49,734 bases of DNA. It comes from Treponema sp. GTDB lineage: Bacteria > Spirochaetota > Spirochaetia > Treponematales > Breznakiellaceae. A program made the position numbers and the translations under genes. The stretch is from the NCBI GenBank assembly GCA_031283105.1, contig JAITCL010000038.1, forward strand, positions 1-49,734, in the 5' to 3' direction. Under the pieces are notes generated by a model, which saw only the letters and a program-made list of their open reading frames with translations, searched no databases and was not told where the DNA came from. This document shows, in pieces, positions 34,637 through 44,108 of the stretch. Every line of letters begins with the position of its first letter. The stretch's first letter is position 1.

Positions 34637-35977
34637 TTATATTTTTGTAATACGCGGAGTATCCGTTCCCTGCCATGTAATAATCAAAGGTTTATCTCCA
34701 ACATCAAGAAAAGCGTTAGATGATAAAAGATTATTTTGCCCGGTGGAAATATCGTGAAGCAAGGCAGGCGACGAAATATTAAATTCAATTTTTTGGATAC
34801 GTTTTTTGTCATTCCAAATTATAAGGGTATTGTTACCTGAAATACCGTCCAAAAAACAAAATGAGACAATATTTGAAGGTATGTTTTCTTTCTGAGGTAA
34901 TTCGGGGACATAACGCGAACCGGGCAGAAAACGCGCACAGAGTTCATAAGCCCAGGAGCCGGCTTTTCGGCTGAAATCCTTATGAATTAATCCAAAATAA
35001 TTTTCAGAATCCAGGTTTTTTTTGCCAACATCCAAACTATCAAACATATGATACCATAAAAGAACCCTTGCCCCTCTGGCCGCCATTCCGGTAATGGTTT
35101 TTACTATATATGCGGGAAATTTATTTTCTGATACTCTATTGGGATACCATCCCCCGGTTGGAAAACCCACTTCTGTTACCCACACAGGACCTGCATAATC
35201 AATTTCTGAAAGTGTTTTTGTAAAATTATCATAAATCCTCAGGGAACCGGAAGGATTAAGATCGTATGGATGAAAGGAAAGGGCATCCAGTTCTTTTATT
35301 GCTCCGGCTTTATGCATTTTTTTGATAAATCCGGCAGGGCTGCGGCAAAATGCGCCGCCAATAATATAAACATTTGGATCGGTCTCACGTATTTTGTCAG
35401 CAGCAAGTTTTGTTAACTCATAATATTCGCTATTTGATCCTTTCCAAAATCTGATATTTGGTTCATTCCAGATACACCAGACATCAACCTGTCCTTTATA
35501 ATGACGCACTGTTTCTTCGACAAAACGTAAAAAGAACGGCATATTTTCCGGCGATATGTAATTTCTTGCCCTTCCTTTTGGGTATAAATAATTCGCGGAA
35601 TAACCCAGTACGCCAACAATTTTTAACCCATGATTTTTTGCGCCGGATACAAATAAATCGTAGTTAACAAAATTGAAAGTATCTTTTTCAGGTTCAATGC
35701 TGCTCCAATAAAAAGTATTTAGTACCCATTTACATTCCATTTGCTCCAAAAGTTTATATTCTTCTGCTTTTCGGGTTCTGGCGGCATGGACTATTCCAAA
35801 AAAATCTTCAGGTATGGTAACCTGCCCACCGGAAGGAAACTTAGTGGAAGAGCAGGATAAAATAAGAATTGAAAATAGAAACCCGTAGAAACATACCGTA
35901 AAGGTTCTATGTTTAGAAGATATAGAACGAATAATCAACAACCTCGCCCTGAAGGGCGTGGTATGTACCCTTCGCAT
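34637..35977 (-). CDS. Lipoprotein glycoside hydrolase, clan A (GH39/GH5-like)
   Basis: The 446-residue protein has an N-terminal membrane signal with a lipobox (FLFSILILSC), so it is probably surface- or periplasm-anchored. The barrel contains VWCIWNEPNIRFW with the acid/base Glu, and VWVTEVGFPTGGW with the likely nucleophile Glu. Both are typical of clan GH-A. Substrate is unknown; a role in trimming or releasing the glycan made by this locus is inferred. The start is uncertain: the first codons (MRRVHTTPFRARLL) are read from a palindrome CCTCGCCCTgaAGGGCGTGG-type, and the signal could begin at a TTG just after it. Confidence 0.82.
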   Translation of the reverse strand: MRRVHTTPFRARLLIIRSISSKHRTFTVCFYGFLFSILILSCSSTKFPSGGQVTIPEDFFGIVHAARTRKAEEYKLLEQMECKWVLNTFYWSSIEPEKDTFNFVNYDLFVSGAKNHGLKIVGVLGYSANYLYPKGRARNYISPENMPFFLRFVEETVRHYKGQVDVWCIWNEPNIRFWKGSNSEYYELTKLAADKIRETDPNVYIIGGAFCRSPAGFIKKMHKAGAIKELDALSFHPYDLNPSGSLRIYDNFTKTLSEIDYAGPVWVTEVGFPTGGWYPNRVSENKFPAYIVKTITGMAARGARVLLWYHMFDSLDVGKKNLDSENYFGLIHKDFSRKAGSWAYELCARFLPGSRYVPELPQKENIPSNIVSFCFLDGISGNNTLIIWNDKKRIQKIEFNISSPALLHDISTGQNNLLSSNAFLDVGDKPLIITWQGTDTPRITKI

Positions 35978-35981
35978 GCAA

Positions 35982-37064
35982 TCATAAGTTATTTCCTAAT
36001 TCCTGAATTTTTGCGTATTCCCGTATTAAATTACATACCATAGGGGCCGAAGTGTCATAGGAATATTTCGCAAGAATCGCGTCCGGTTTTTCAACCGGTT
36101 CACGAAGCAGCGCGTCAAGATTAACATCGGTGTTAAACGGATCGATATAATGCGCCGTGTTTCCGTAGATTTCAGGCAGACTTGCCGCCTTTGCGACTAT
36201 TATTTGCGCACCGCAGGATAAGGCTTCAAGCGGGGTAAGGCCAAAACCTTCATAATAGGAAGGCAGGATAAACGCTTTGCATTGCGTCATAAGGGCTTTT
36301 ACTTTGGAATCGTCTAGATAGCCCAAAAGGATTATGTTTTGCGGCGTTAAATTATCCAACTCATCTGCTTTTACGGTAGGCAGACTGACGCCTGAAATAG
36401 CAAAAAGTGAATCGGGATTTTTTCGCGCATATTCGATTATCCATTTGATATTTTTGCGTTTTGAAAGACTCCCAAGCGAAAAATAAAAAGGCTTTGAAAG
36501 TACGGCAAAATCATTAAAAATAGAATAGTCTGCCGTTATATTTTTAAAATGAAACCAACTGCTATAAATAACAGATATGCTTTCCGGTTTTGCTTTACAA
36601 TATTGAATAATTTGATTTTTACTAAAGCTGGATACAGTAACAATATGTTTTGAATGTCTTGCGATTAAACGGTATTGCCAACGGTTATATATTCTCGCTA
36701 TTTTGTCGCGAAGGCCCTTAAAATCATCATGGAAAAATTCGCAGTAAATATCGTGCAGAAAAACAATACCGGAAGCGAAAGGCAGGGCAGTATTGCCGAA
36801 TTCAAGAACGGTATATTCCCTGTGGGTAACAAGAAACCATTGCAGGGTAACCATTTGCCATAAGATATGCTGAATGGTTTTCCCATGTCGAATGATACGG
36901 ATATTTTCATATTTTGGGATATTAACCGCATCAACAGGTATAATTATAGCGATTTCACCATGCCTACATAGTTTATCCAGACGGGATGTAATTTCATGCG
37001 CATAACGTTCAATGCCGGTAAGGCGGCGGCATAGGAAATAACCGTTAATAAGAATGGTTTTCAA
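35982..37064 (-). CDS. Glycosyltransferase family 4
   Basis: The 360-residue GT-B enzyme begins MKTILINGYFLCRRLTGIERYAHEI, a typical start for GT4 enzymes that bind a lipid or sugar acceptor, and has FYFSLGSLSKRKNIKWIIEYA and ILPSYYEGFGLTPLEALSCGAQIIVA (E-x7-E region). The start is TTG at 37064, 20 bases inside the preceding gene. Its sugar donor cannot be told from sequence. The start and stop overlaps suggest tight co-expression. Confidence 0.87.
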   Translation of the reverse strand: MKTILINGYFLCRRLTGIERYAHEITSRLDKLCRHGEIAIIIPVDAVNIPKYENIRIIRHGKTIQHILWQMVTLQWFLVTHREYTVLEFGNTALPFASGIVFLHDIYCEFFHDDFKGLRDKIARIYNRWQYRLIARHSKHIVTVSSFSKNQIIQYCKAKPESISVIYSSWFHFKNITADYSIFNDFAVLSKPFYFSLGSLSKRKNIKWIIEYARKNPDSLFAISGVSLPTVKADELDNLTPQNIILLGYLDDSKVKALMTQCKAFILPSYYEGFGLTPLEALSCGAQIIVAKAASLPEIYGNTAHYIDPFNTDVNLDALLREPVEKPDAILAKYSYDTSAPMVCNLIREYAKIQELGNNL

Positions 37065-37905
37065 TCTTTTTTACTTTGGCCAAAGGTTTATATTGCAAAA
37101 AACCGGATAGTCGCCCAGCGACAAGCGCACGGGCGATTTTATCACCGGGGCGCAGAGATAGTTTGACTATGTTACGAAAAATGCGATACAAAAAAATAAA
37201 AAACATTGGATACAGACGGTACACAAACAGCGCTTTTTTGAAAAGAGCGCCAAAACCCATGCTGTATGAATAAACCCGCTGTGGAATTTCTGTTTTTCCG
37301 GGATGGTAGATATAATGCCCAGCGTGGTATTTTCCTTTTTTTTTATTTTTAATCAGGTACAGTAATAAATCGCTTTCTTCAGCCGAACCAAAAGCCGCCC
37401 CAACCCCCAGTTGCTCATCAAAAGCAAATCCGGCGAATGTTTCAGAACGAACAAAAATGGTAAATGATATTCCAATGCTCAAGAAATTGAAAATTCCAAT
37501 ATCACAATCATTCTTTCCGGTTTCCAAAGCGGCGTTGTTTCCGTTTTTTTCTTTGGTATTACAGGTATAGAAACTGTAATGGGGATTTTTCTCAAAAAAC
37601 TCAGCCGTTTTTTTAAGGGTATCCGTTTCATATTCACAGTCATCATCGGGAAACGCGATAATGTCGCCTGATGTATGTTCAAGCCCAATATTCCGCCCCA
37701 AGCTCAATCCTTTTTTATCGCATCGGTAATAGTGTAGATTAAGTTTATCTTTATATTGGTCACATACTTTCTCTACCTGGTCATCATCATTTTGATCGAT
37801 AATGATTAATTCAAAATTCTTATAAGATTGTGAAAGAAGTGAATCCAGCAGAATGATGATTTCATCGGTTCTGCCAAGCGTAGCCATAATGAGTGAGAAT
37901 TTCAT
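37045..37905 (-). CDS. Glycosyltransferase family 2
   Basis: The 286-residue GT-A enzyme has MKFSLIMATLGRTDEIIILLDSLLSQSYKNFELIIIDQNDDD and the metal-binding AFPDDDCEYETDTL (DDD). The C-terminal part has a hydrophobic stretch (about 228-245, YRLYPMFFIFLYRIF) and a basic tail, compatible with attachment to the membrane. It begins exactly where the next upstream gene stops (one-base overlap). Confidence 0.87.
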   Translation of the reverse strand: MKFSLIMATLGRTDEIIILLDSLLSQSYKNFELIIIDQNDDDQVEKVCDQYKDKLNLHYYRCDKKGLSLGRNIGLEHTSGDIIAFPDDDCEYETDTLKKTAEFFEKNPHYSFYTCNTKEKNGNNAALETGKNDCDIGIFNFLSIGISFTIFVRSETFAGFAFDEQLGVGAAFGSAEESDLLLYLIKNKKKGKYHAGHYIYHPGKTEIPQRVYSYSMGFGALFKKALFVYRLYPMFFIFLYRIFRNIVKLSLRPGDKIARALVAGRLSGFLQYKPLAKVKKIENHSY

Positions 37906-38732
37906 TATTTCTTGCCCAAATGAAGTATTCTTTTGATTTTATGCTGTAACCAGTGTATAACTGCCAACAATTTGAGCATCAGTCCCATAAATTTTCCCGG
38001 TTTTATGATAGTGCAGTAATCATCCAAAGAAAGATTTCTTCTTTTACAGGCATTACTGTTTGCGTATATATGCCATGCCTGCGCCTTATATTCATTATTG
38101 CTTAATGAAATTGAATTGATATTGTGGCGATATAAATACAGTATCTCAGGAATAAATATTACTGCCCCTTTCTCTTCCAGTTTCAGATATAAATCCTGGT
38201 CAACGGCGCGTTTCATATAAGTATCAATACCAGTTGTTTGATCATACATTTTCTTTTTAAATGACGCAAAATGGTTAATTAAAGGCGTTGCAAGCTGGGA
38301 GACAAATTTACCGGTATTATCAGGGGAAATATCCCGTATTTTCAGATTTTTACTACAATGGTAGCGCCGTGAATACACTATTGCCGTGTCAGGGTGCGCT
38401 GTATGCTTTTGCACCATTATTTCAAGAGCGTTTGGCATTAAGGCATCGTCCGTATCCAGAAAACCGCATATCTCACCGGACGCAAGCTGTATACATCGTG
38501 CTTTTGTAAAACCGCAGCCTTTATTTGTTTCATTTACGAAAACTATGATTCTGTTATCTTTGCTTGCATAATTATTAATAACACCAAGTGAATCATCATT
38601 TGAACAATCGTCAATAAAAATGACTTCCCAGTTTTTGTATGACTGTTTGTAGATGCTTCCCAAACAATCATCAAGAAAGGATGAATTATTGTAATTCGCA
38701 AGTAATATTGAAAAGAGGGGTGTTGTATTCAT
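37905..38732 (-). CDS. Glycosyltransferase family 2
   Basis: The 275-residue GT-A enzyme opens with PLFSILLANYNNSSFLDDCLGSIYKQSYKNWEVIFIDDCSNDDS and has the DxD-type GFLDTDDALMPNAL. The end of the protein (LLKLLAVIHWLQHKIKRILHLGKK) is amphipathic and basic. Sugar specificity is unknown. An 80-base AT-rich gap precedes it. Confidence 0.87.
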   Translation of the reverse strand: MNTTPLFSILLANYNNSSFLDDCLGSIYKQSYKNWEVIFIDDCSNDDSLGVINNYASKDNRIIVFVNETNKGCGFTKARCIQLASGEICGFLDTDDALMPNALEIMVQKHTAHPDTAIVYSRRYHCSKNLKIRDISPDNTGKFVSQLATPLINHFASFKKKMYDQTTGIDTYMKRAVDQDLYLKLEEKGAVIFIPEILYLYRHNINSISLSNNEYKAQAWHIYANSNACKRRNLSLDDYCTIIKPGKFMGLMLKLLAVIHWLQHKIKRILHLGKK

Positions 38733-38812
38733 TTTGAATTTCTAATGAGAATTTTTATAATATATATTTGATTCATACTGGTGAAAAACATTAATTATAT
38801 CCTCCTTGATAA

Positions 38813-39772
38813 TTATTGGTGTTTCCCTAGAATAAATCCATAAAAGGTGAGTTTTTCTTCAGGAGTTCTAATGGGATAGTTCTGTTTCCAAGTCAATTTA
38901 TGAAAAATGGTGTTTTCACAAATTTCATCCAAAAAGCTACTGGCTGCCTCATTTCCAAGATTATCCCGCATTACATACAGATTTGAATTGTTAAGCGGTA
39001 CATTGTCGATCATCTGTTTTATTCCCGAAATCGACCTATATGCTATATCTATTACATAATCAATAAGAAAATAATCAATCATATCATTATATTTTTTCCA
39101 ATATTCATAGAAGAAATTTTTTGCAAATTCAAACAATATATTATTTTTTGTTCCTCCAATACAAAAACCTGTCCATCTCCGTTTGGAAACATATTCTCCG
39201 ACATAATCCCTTTTTATAGTAAAAAAACAATCGTTCTTCGATTGTATAGAGCCTGTTACAAAAACAGTTGCGTCAAGCCAAAGCCCTCCATGTTCGGCAA
39301 GTAATGCCATTCGCAAAATATCAGATAAATGCGTTCTTGATATTATGTTTAAATTAAATTTATTTAAAATATGATTCGGAATAGAAACAAATTCATGAAA
39401 ATTATTTTTAGTAATCAAATGAATATTGTTTTTTCCGGCATTTTCATTAACGGAATTATAACAAGCTCTGACCAAAGGTGGCATAGTATCTATTCCATCC
39501 CACCAGCAAATCCAGATTTGCTCCGGAATATTACATTGCAAAGGGATAGTTTCTGTATATTGTTTCACAAATTCAGAAATGAAAAACTGGAATTTTATTG
39601 TTAACCATTTGACTATCGCGGAATGTTTTTTATCATTGACAAAATCCGCAAACAGGCCAAGTCTGCGTCTTTGGGAATTTAAAAAGTCCCAACAAGCTAC
39701 CGAAGGTCCGTAATATACCGATTTATGAAGAAGAATATCAAACAAATATATAATTTTATTCAGCTGCTTCAT
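38813..39772 (-). CDS. Capsular polysaccharide synthesis protein (GT32-like glycosyltransferase)
   Basis: The 319-residue protein has IPEQIWICWWDGIDTMPPLVRACYNSV, then RTHLSDILRMALLAEHGGLWLDATVFVTGSI with the DxD-like WLDAT. These are the features of the Caps_synth family related to GT32. The sequence is AT-rich and its 3' end is adjacent to a GT2 gene. It overlaps the first GT92 gene by 17 bases. Confidence 0.82.
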   Translation of the reverse strand: MKQLNKIIYLFDILLHKSVYYGPSVACWDFLNSQRRRLGLFADFVNDKKHSAIVKWLTIKFQFFISEFVKQYTETIPLQCNIPEQIWICWWDGIDTMPPLVRACYNSVNENAGKNNIHLITKNNFHEFVSIPNHILNKFNLNIISRTHLSDILRMALLAEHGGLWLDATVFVTGSIQSKNDCFFTIKRDYVGEYVSKRRWTGFCIGGTKNNILFEFAKNFFYEYWKKYNDMIDYFLIDYVIDIAYRSISGIKQMIDNVPLNNSNLYVMRDNLGNEAASSFLDEICENTIFHKLTWKQNYPIRTPEEKLTFYGFILGKHQ

Positions 39773-40712
39773 TTTTTTTCTTTAAATTTTCTTTTATAAT
39801 AGGGATATATTTATCCATAATGGCATCATTTTTTATTTCATTATGATCACGGTTAAAAAATTCTTTAATCGGTAATTTTCCGGGTGAAGATGTTCTTCCC
39901 AAGTCTATTCTTGAAGTAAATTCCTCAAGAGATTTTACTCCGTAATGATTAATTCGCATCTTATCATGTAAAGACAGACGATCTAAAGACCCTTCAATAT
40001 TTTTGATTTTTTCAGTACTTACGCTATGTTCTCCGTTGTAGTATTCCGCTACATGGGCGGTTGCCATATAAAAAACATATCGGGGATTTACAATGGATTT
40101 TACTCCGCGATTAATTGGATGATCATACGGTGAATGATCCTTAAAACGCTCAATCACAAGACCAGCGGTCTTTTTCAGATGCCCGCTGCTGCCGTACAAC
40201 ATCTGATTAATTTCGATACCGGGAATATCCTCAAAATCGTGAAGAAATTCAGAAATAGTTTCTGCCAAAATAGGTACAAGAAATTCATCAATATCAATAA
40301 AAACAATCCAAAAGGAAGAATATTTGTATCGTGAAATTATCTCATTATACGCAACAAGCTGCTGCCGCTTTCCGGAAAAATAAGTGTATTCAACAATACC
40401 ATCTTTGATATAAGATTCAAGATATTCCCGCAAGTTATCGGTAGATTCATTGTCATATATGAAGAACTTCTGTACCCCTACAAGCAGGTGGTATTCTATC
40501 CATTCGGCAATATACGGGGTTTCATTTTTTACAATTGCTGCAATAGATAGATAAAGAGGAAAATCAGAAGGTATATAATTTTTATCATTTTTAAATTGCT
40601 TTATTTCTGTGATGTATTCCCTAAAACGACCATTGCGTATAATGCGAATGAAGTAACGTAACTTATAAGGGGTTATTTTTCGGATTAAATATTTAAAACA
40701 TCCTTTTTTCAT
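39756..40712 (-). CDS. Glycosyltransferase family 92 (paralogue 1)
   Basis: The 318-residue protein shows the GT92 (former DUF23) blocks: IAAIVKNETPYIAEWIEYHLLVGVQKFFIYDNESTDNL, IVFIDIDEFLVP with the DID motif, NQMLYGSSGHLKKTAGLVIERF and KMRINHYGVKSLEEF. GT92 includes galactosyltransferases. The next gene upstream is a clear paralogue, suggesting tandem duplication. Confidence 0.85.
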   Translation of the reverse strand: MKKGCFKYLIRKITPYKLRYFIRIIRNGRFREYITEIKQFKNDKNYIPSDFPLYLSIAAIVKNETPYIAEWIEYHLLVGVQKFFIYDNESTDNLREYLESYIKDGIVEYTYFSGKRQQLVAYNEIISRYKYSSFWIVFIDIDEFLVPILAETISEFLHDFEDIPGIEINQMLYGSSGHLKKTAGLVIERFKDHSPYDHPINRGVKSIVNPRYVFYMATAHVAEYYNGEHSVSTEKIKNIEGSLDRLSLHDKMRINHYGVKSLEEFTSRIDLGRTSSPGKLPIKEFFNRDHNEIKNDAIMDKYIPIIKENLKKKNEAAE

Positions 40713-40755
40713 AATTGAGTATCCATCGAAGTATAAGCCTATAGATAGCTTACAT

Positions 40756-41781
40756 TTATTGTTTAGTATCTAAAGTTTTTTTTATAGGTTCAATATATTT
40801 AAACATTATTATATCATCTTTTACAACGTTTCGTACTGATTGTTCTTTATTAAATTCATCAATAAAGGCAGGACTGTTACTTTCTTTTAACAAAATTCCT
40901 TTCCTTCTTTTTAGCCATTCTTCAAAAGACTTCGTCTCATAATGATTGCATCGAATTTTGTCATGTGTTATAGAATATCCGGGTTGTCCGCAAATAAATC
41001 TATTGCTGTTTACTGCCTTTCTCCCATCGAAGAACCAAGCATCATGATTACGTTTCAAGAAAACATGCCGAGGATTAAAAATTAATTTTATAAGACGATT
41101 TTCCCAATATTCAGACAGCGAATGATATTGAAAGCGCTCAATGACCAATTGATTAGTCTTTTTTATATGCCCGCTGTTACCATATAACAACCAAAACACT
41201 TCTATCCCTGCTTCGTCTTCAAAATCATATAAAAATTCAGGGATAGTTCTGGTTGAAACCGGAACTATAAATTCATCTAAATCTATAATTGCAAGCCAGA
41301 ACGTACTGTATTTTGATCTATTAATGGCATCAAAATATGCAGAATGCTGTTTTTTATGCCATTTTTTTTGTACTCTTCGTTTTTCTTTTTCTGTTTTATA
41401 TTTATAATATTCACGCTTTTTCCCCGGCCAATAATGATATTCAACAATACCCCGCTCCATATATGGCATTAATATATCTTTTGTATTATCTTCAGATCCA
41501 TTATCGTAAATATAGAATTTTTGGATGCCAACGTATAAATGATACTCTATCCATTCTGCTATATAATCTGCTTCATCACGTACAATAGCGGCGATACAAA
41601 TATAATATTGAAAATCGTCTTTAGAGAAATTCTTTTTGAGATCATTTTTATATTTCTTCTTTTCTTTATAATATTTTAAAAGCTTTAACGGATTTTCACG
41701 AGACAACTGATGTCGAAAATCTCTAAGTTCATCTGATATCTTGTTACGAATAAACAATTTTATAGAATTGTGAAACTTCAA
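40756..41781 (-). CDS. Glycosyltransferase family 92 (paralogue 2)
   Basis: The 341-residue paralogue shares IAAIVRDEADYIAEWIEYHLYVGIQKFYIYDNGSEDNT, AIIDLDEFIVPVSTRTIPEFLYDFEDEAGIEV and YGNSGHIKKTNQLVIERFQYHSLSEYW with its neighbour. It carries an extra lysine-rich insert of about 20 residues near 125-145 (KYKTEKEKRRVQKKWHKKQ). The start is TTG at 41781 supported by AGGAG 6 bases upstream. A 143-base AT-rich gap precedes it. Confidence 0.85.
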   Translation of the reverse strand: MKFHNSIKLFIRNKISDELRDFRHQLSRENPLKLLKYYKEKKKYKNDLKKNFSKDDFQYYICIAAIVRDEADYIAEWIEYHLYVGIQKFYIYDNGSEDNTKDILMPYMERGIVEYHYWPGKKREYYKYKTEKEKRRVQKKWHKKQHSAYFDAINRSKYSTFWLAIIDLDEFIVPVSTRTIPEFLYDFEDEAGIEVFWLLYGNSGHIKKTNQLVIERFQYHSLSEYWENRLIKLIFNPRHVFLKRNHDAWFFDGRKAVNSNRFICGQPGYSITHDKIRCNHYETKSFEEWLKRRKGILLKESNSPAFIDEFNKEQSVRNVVKDDIIMFKYIEPIKKTLDTKQ

Positions 41782-41924
41782 GGAATACTCCTTATTCTGT
41801 TTATTTTTTCATAAATAATAAACTAATGAAAAACATCGGTGTTTCTTTCACTAATATCAAAAAATATTGTATATTTTGTATTTTTGAACAAACGCCTAAT
41901 CGTAATCATCACGTATTTAAAGAC

Positions 41925-42863
41925 TTATTGCTCCATAAATCGCTGAATCCATGCTTCAACGGAGTAACTTTTTAATATTTCTTCATCAATTGGTACAAAA
42001 GGCTTTTCCAGAAAATCTTTTATACCATCTAAAAAATCAGGCCTTGAATAATCAATTATATACACATTATCCGGGTGATAATAATCACGTTCTTTTACAA
42101 AACTATTATCAGTGATTAATTTTTTTTTCAAAAAAAACGTATCTATCTCTCGTATGGTCTGACCATACACATCATTATAATTGATATCTAAAATAGCTCT
42201 GGACTTCATATATTCAACAAGAACTTCTTCATAAGGTATACCTTCTGTATATATACCTTGATTTGAGAATTCTTCAGCTCCTGTACAAATAAATTTATAA
42301 CGAATTCCCAGCTTATCAAATTCTTGTTTGATTTCCATTAGTCGTTTAATCCGTCCTTTATTATTACCAATAAAAATAATATCCTGTTGTATTTCCTGTA
42401 TATTTAATAAACAATAATTATTGGCAATATTAACAAACATTTTACTGTATTTAAGTTTATACTTATGGCAATCATTCTCATCAAAACTGAATGTATTCCA
42501 TAACGGTCTGAAATAATTAATTATTTTTTCTTTCTCATTATCAATTAAATCCCAATAGTAAAACATAAGTTTTGAATTCTTTAAATAACGTTGTAAAAAA
42601 CTACAAAAATAATATTCAACTGAACCATTAAAAACTATTATATATGCTGCTTTAGACAAATTAGAAATATCTATATTCCAAAATATCTTGGATAAAAAAG
42701 GGTGATATATTCTTAATTTTCGGCATACTTTGAAAAAAAATCTTAACAATTTAGATTTTATTTCTGTCTCATAAACTTGAAAACCACTGGAAACAAGAAA
42801 TTTGTACCCAAGCCTACGAGGTTTGTTCTCTTTAAATATTACAATATCAGAATACATATACAT
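41925..42863 (-). CDS. Putative GT-B glycosyltransferase (CgeB-like), uncertain
   Basis: The 312-residue protein is AT-rich and I recognise its family only loosely. IIFIGNNKGRIKRLMEIKQEFDKLGIRYKFICTGAEEF and IPYEEVLVEYMKSRAILDINYNDVYGQTIREIDTFFLKKKLITD are reminiscent of CgeB-like glycosyltransferases, whose C-terminal half reads 'G-Q-x-x-R-x-x-E'. It has neither a signal peptide nor a clear membrane segment. It sits between a GT92 gene and the epimerase gene, 96 bases downstream of the latter. Confidence 0.6.
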   Translation of the reverse strand: MYMYSDIVIFKENKPRRLGYKFLVSSGFQVYETEIKSKLLRFFFKVCRKLRIYHPFLSKIFWNIDISNLSKAAYIIVFNGSVEYYFCSFLQRYLKNSKLMFYYWDLIDNEKEKIINYFRPLWNTFSFDENDCHKYKLKYSKMFVNIANNYCLLNIQEIQQDIIFIGNNKGRIKRLMEIKQEFDKLGIRYKFICTGAEEFSNQGIYTEGIPYEEVLVEYMKSRAILDINYNDVYGQTIREIDTFFLKKKLITDNSFVKERDYYHPDNVYIIDYSRPDFLDGIKDFLEKPFVPIDEEILKSYSVEAWIQRFMEQ

Positions 42864-42959
42864 TACCTATCATCCTTTTTAAAAATCACAAATTTTATAA
42901 ATTTATTCTTCGATTTTGATATGTAACAGTACACAAACAAAATATCAGATTAGAAGCAA

Positions 42960-44102
42960 CTATTTGTATAATCCTTTACGTTTCATTTCTTCAATAGATT
43001 CATTGTAGCGATCCTTCTGTATATCTTGAGTATTTACCCAATCACAGAAATGACCAATACCTTCAATAAAATTCACCTTGGGTATATATCCTAATACCTG
43101 TTTTGCCAATGTGATATCAGCATAGTTGTGGCGAATATCACCTAAACGGAAGTTTCCGGATATATTTATTTTGATAGTTGAATTATAATTTTCACGTAGT
43201 TTACGAGCAACGGTGATTACATCAATCGGTTTGTCGGCTCCGATATTGAATGACAAGCCCGCAGCTTCTTTTATTTCGAGCCCTAGTATTGTAGCATCTA
43301 CAACATCATCAATATAAACAAAATCACGACTTTCGAGGCCATCCTCAAATATAGTTATAGGGTTGGAGTTCTTGATTTGAGTAGAGAATATTGATAATAT
43401 TCCGGTATAAGGATTACTAAGCGATTGACCGGGCCCATAAACATTTTGATAACGAAAACTAACGGCATCTATTCCAAGAGATTTACAAATAACCATAACC
43501 ATCTGTTCTTGATTTTGTTTAGTAATTCCGTACAGCGATGTAGGGTGAATTTTGCTATTTTCAGTCGTCGATAAAAGTTCAACAGTTCCACTACAAAACG
43601 GACATTTGCACTCAAAATCACCTCGACACATATCTTCTTCAAGGCGTTGGGTTGGGTAAACTTCACCATGAGAAGGACATTTATATCTCCCTTCTCCATA
43701 GATTGCCCTTGATGACGCAACTACAACCCGTTTTATGCCATGCTTTTCATTTGTAAGAATGTCCAGCAGCAGGCCAGTACCCATTATATTAACATCTATG
43801 TATTTTTCAATTTCATACATACTTTGTCCTGTACCTGTTTCTGCAGCGAGATGTATGATGGCATCAATTCCATTCAAAACTTTACGCCAATCATTACGTA
43901 ATGTTATAGTGCCTTTTATGAATTGAATTTTGGGATTTTTCAAAATGGAACAAAATAGAGGCGAATTTTCTTCAGGATTATCACCATGTATCTGAGGGGA
44001 AAGGTTATCCAAAATTACAACTTCATATTCTTTTGCTGTAAGTTTATGTGCAATGTTAGAACCTATAAATCCCGCTCCTCCAGTAATAAGTATTCGTTTC
44101 AT
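42960..44102 (-). CDS. NAD-dependent sugar epimerase with cysteine insert (dTDP-L-rhamnose 4-epimerase-like)
   Basis: The 380-residue SDR protein has ITGGAGFIGSNIAHKL at the NAD site and the catalytic YGITKQNQE (YxxxK). Between about residues 138 and 175 it has an insert with cysteines (YKCPSHGEVYPTQR...CRGDFECKCPFCSGT), a zinc-ribbon-like element that I associate with dTDP-L-rhamnose 4-epimerases. The nearby rfbA and rfbB supply dTDP-sugars, but no rmlC or rmlD is in the window. A different 4-epimerase reaction therefore remains possible. Confidence 0.82.
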   Translation of the reverse strand: MKRILITGGAGFIGSNIAHKLTAKEYEVVILDNLSPQIHGDNPEENSPLFCSILKNPKIQFIKGTITLRNDWRKVLNGIDAIIHLAAETGTGQSMYEIEKYIDVNIMGTGLLLDILTNEKHGIKRVVVASSRAIYGEGRYKCPSHGEVYPTQRLEEDMCRGDFECKCPFCSGTVELLSTTENSKIHPTSLYGITKQNQEQMVMVICKSLGIDAVSFRYQNVYGPGQSLSNPYTGILSIFSTQIKNSNPITIFEDGLESRDFVYIDDVVDATILGLEIKEAAGLSFNIGADKPIDVITVARKLRENYNSTIKINISGNFRLGDIRHNYADITLAKQVLGYIPKVNFIEGIGHFCDWVNTQDIQKDRYNESIEEMKRKGLYK

Positions 44103-44108
44103 ATCTGT

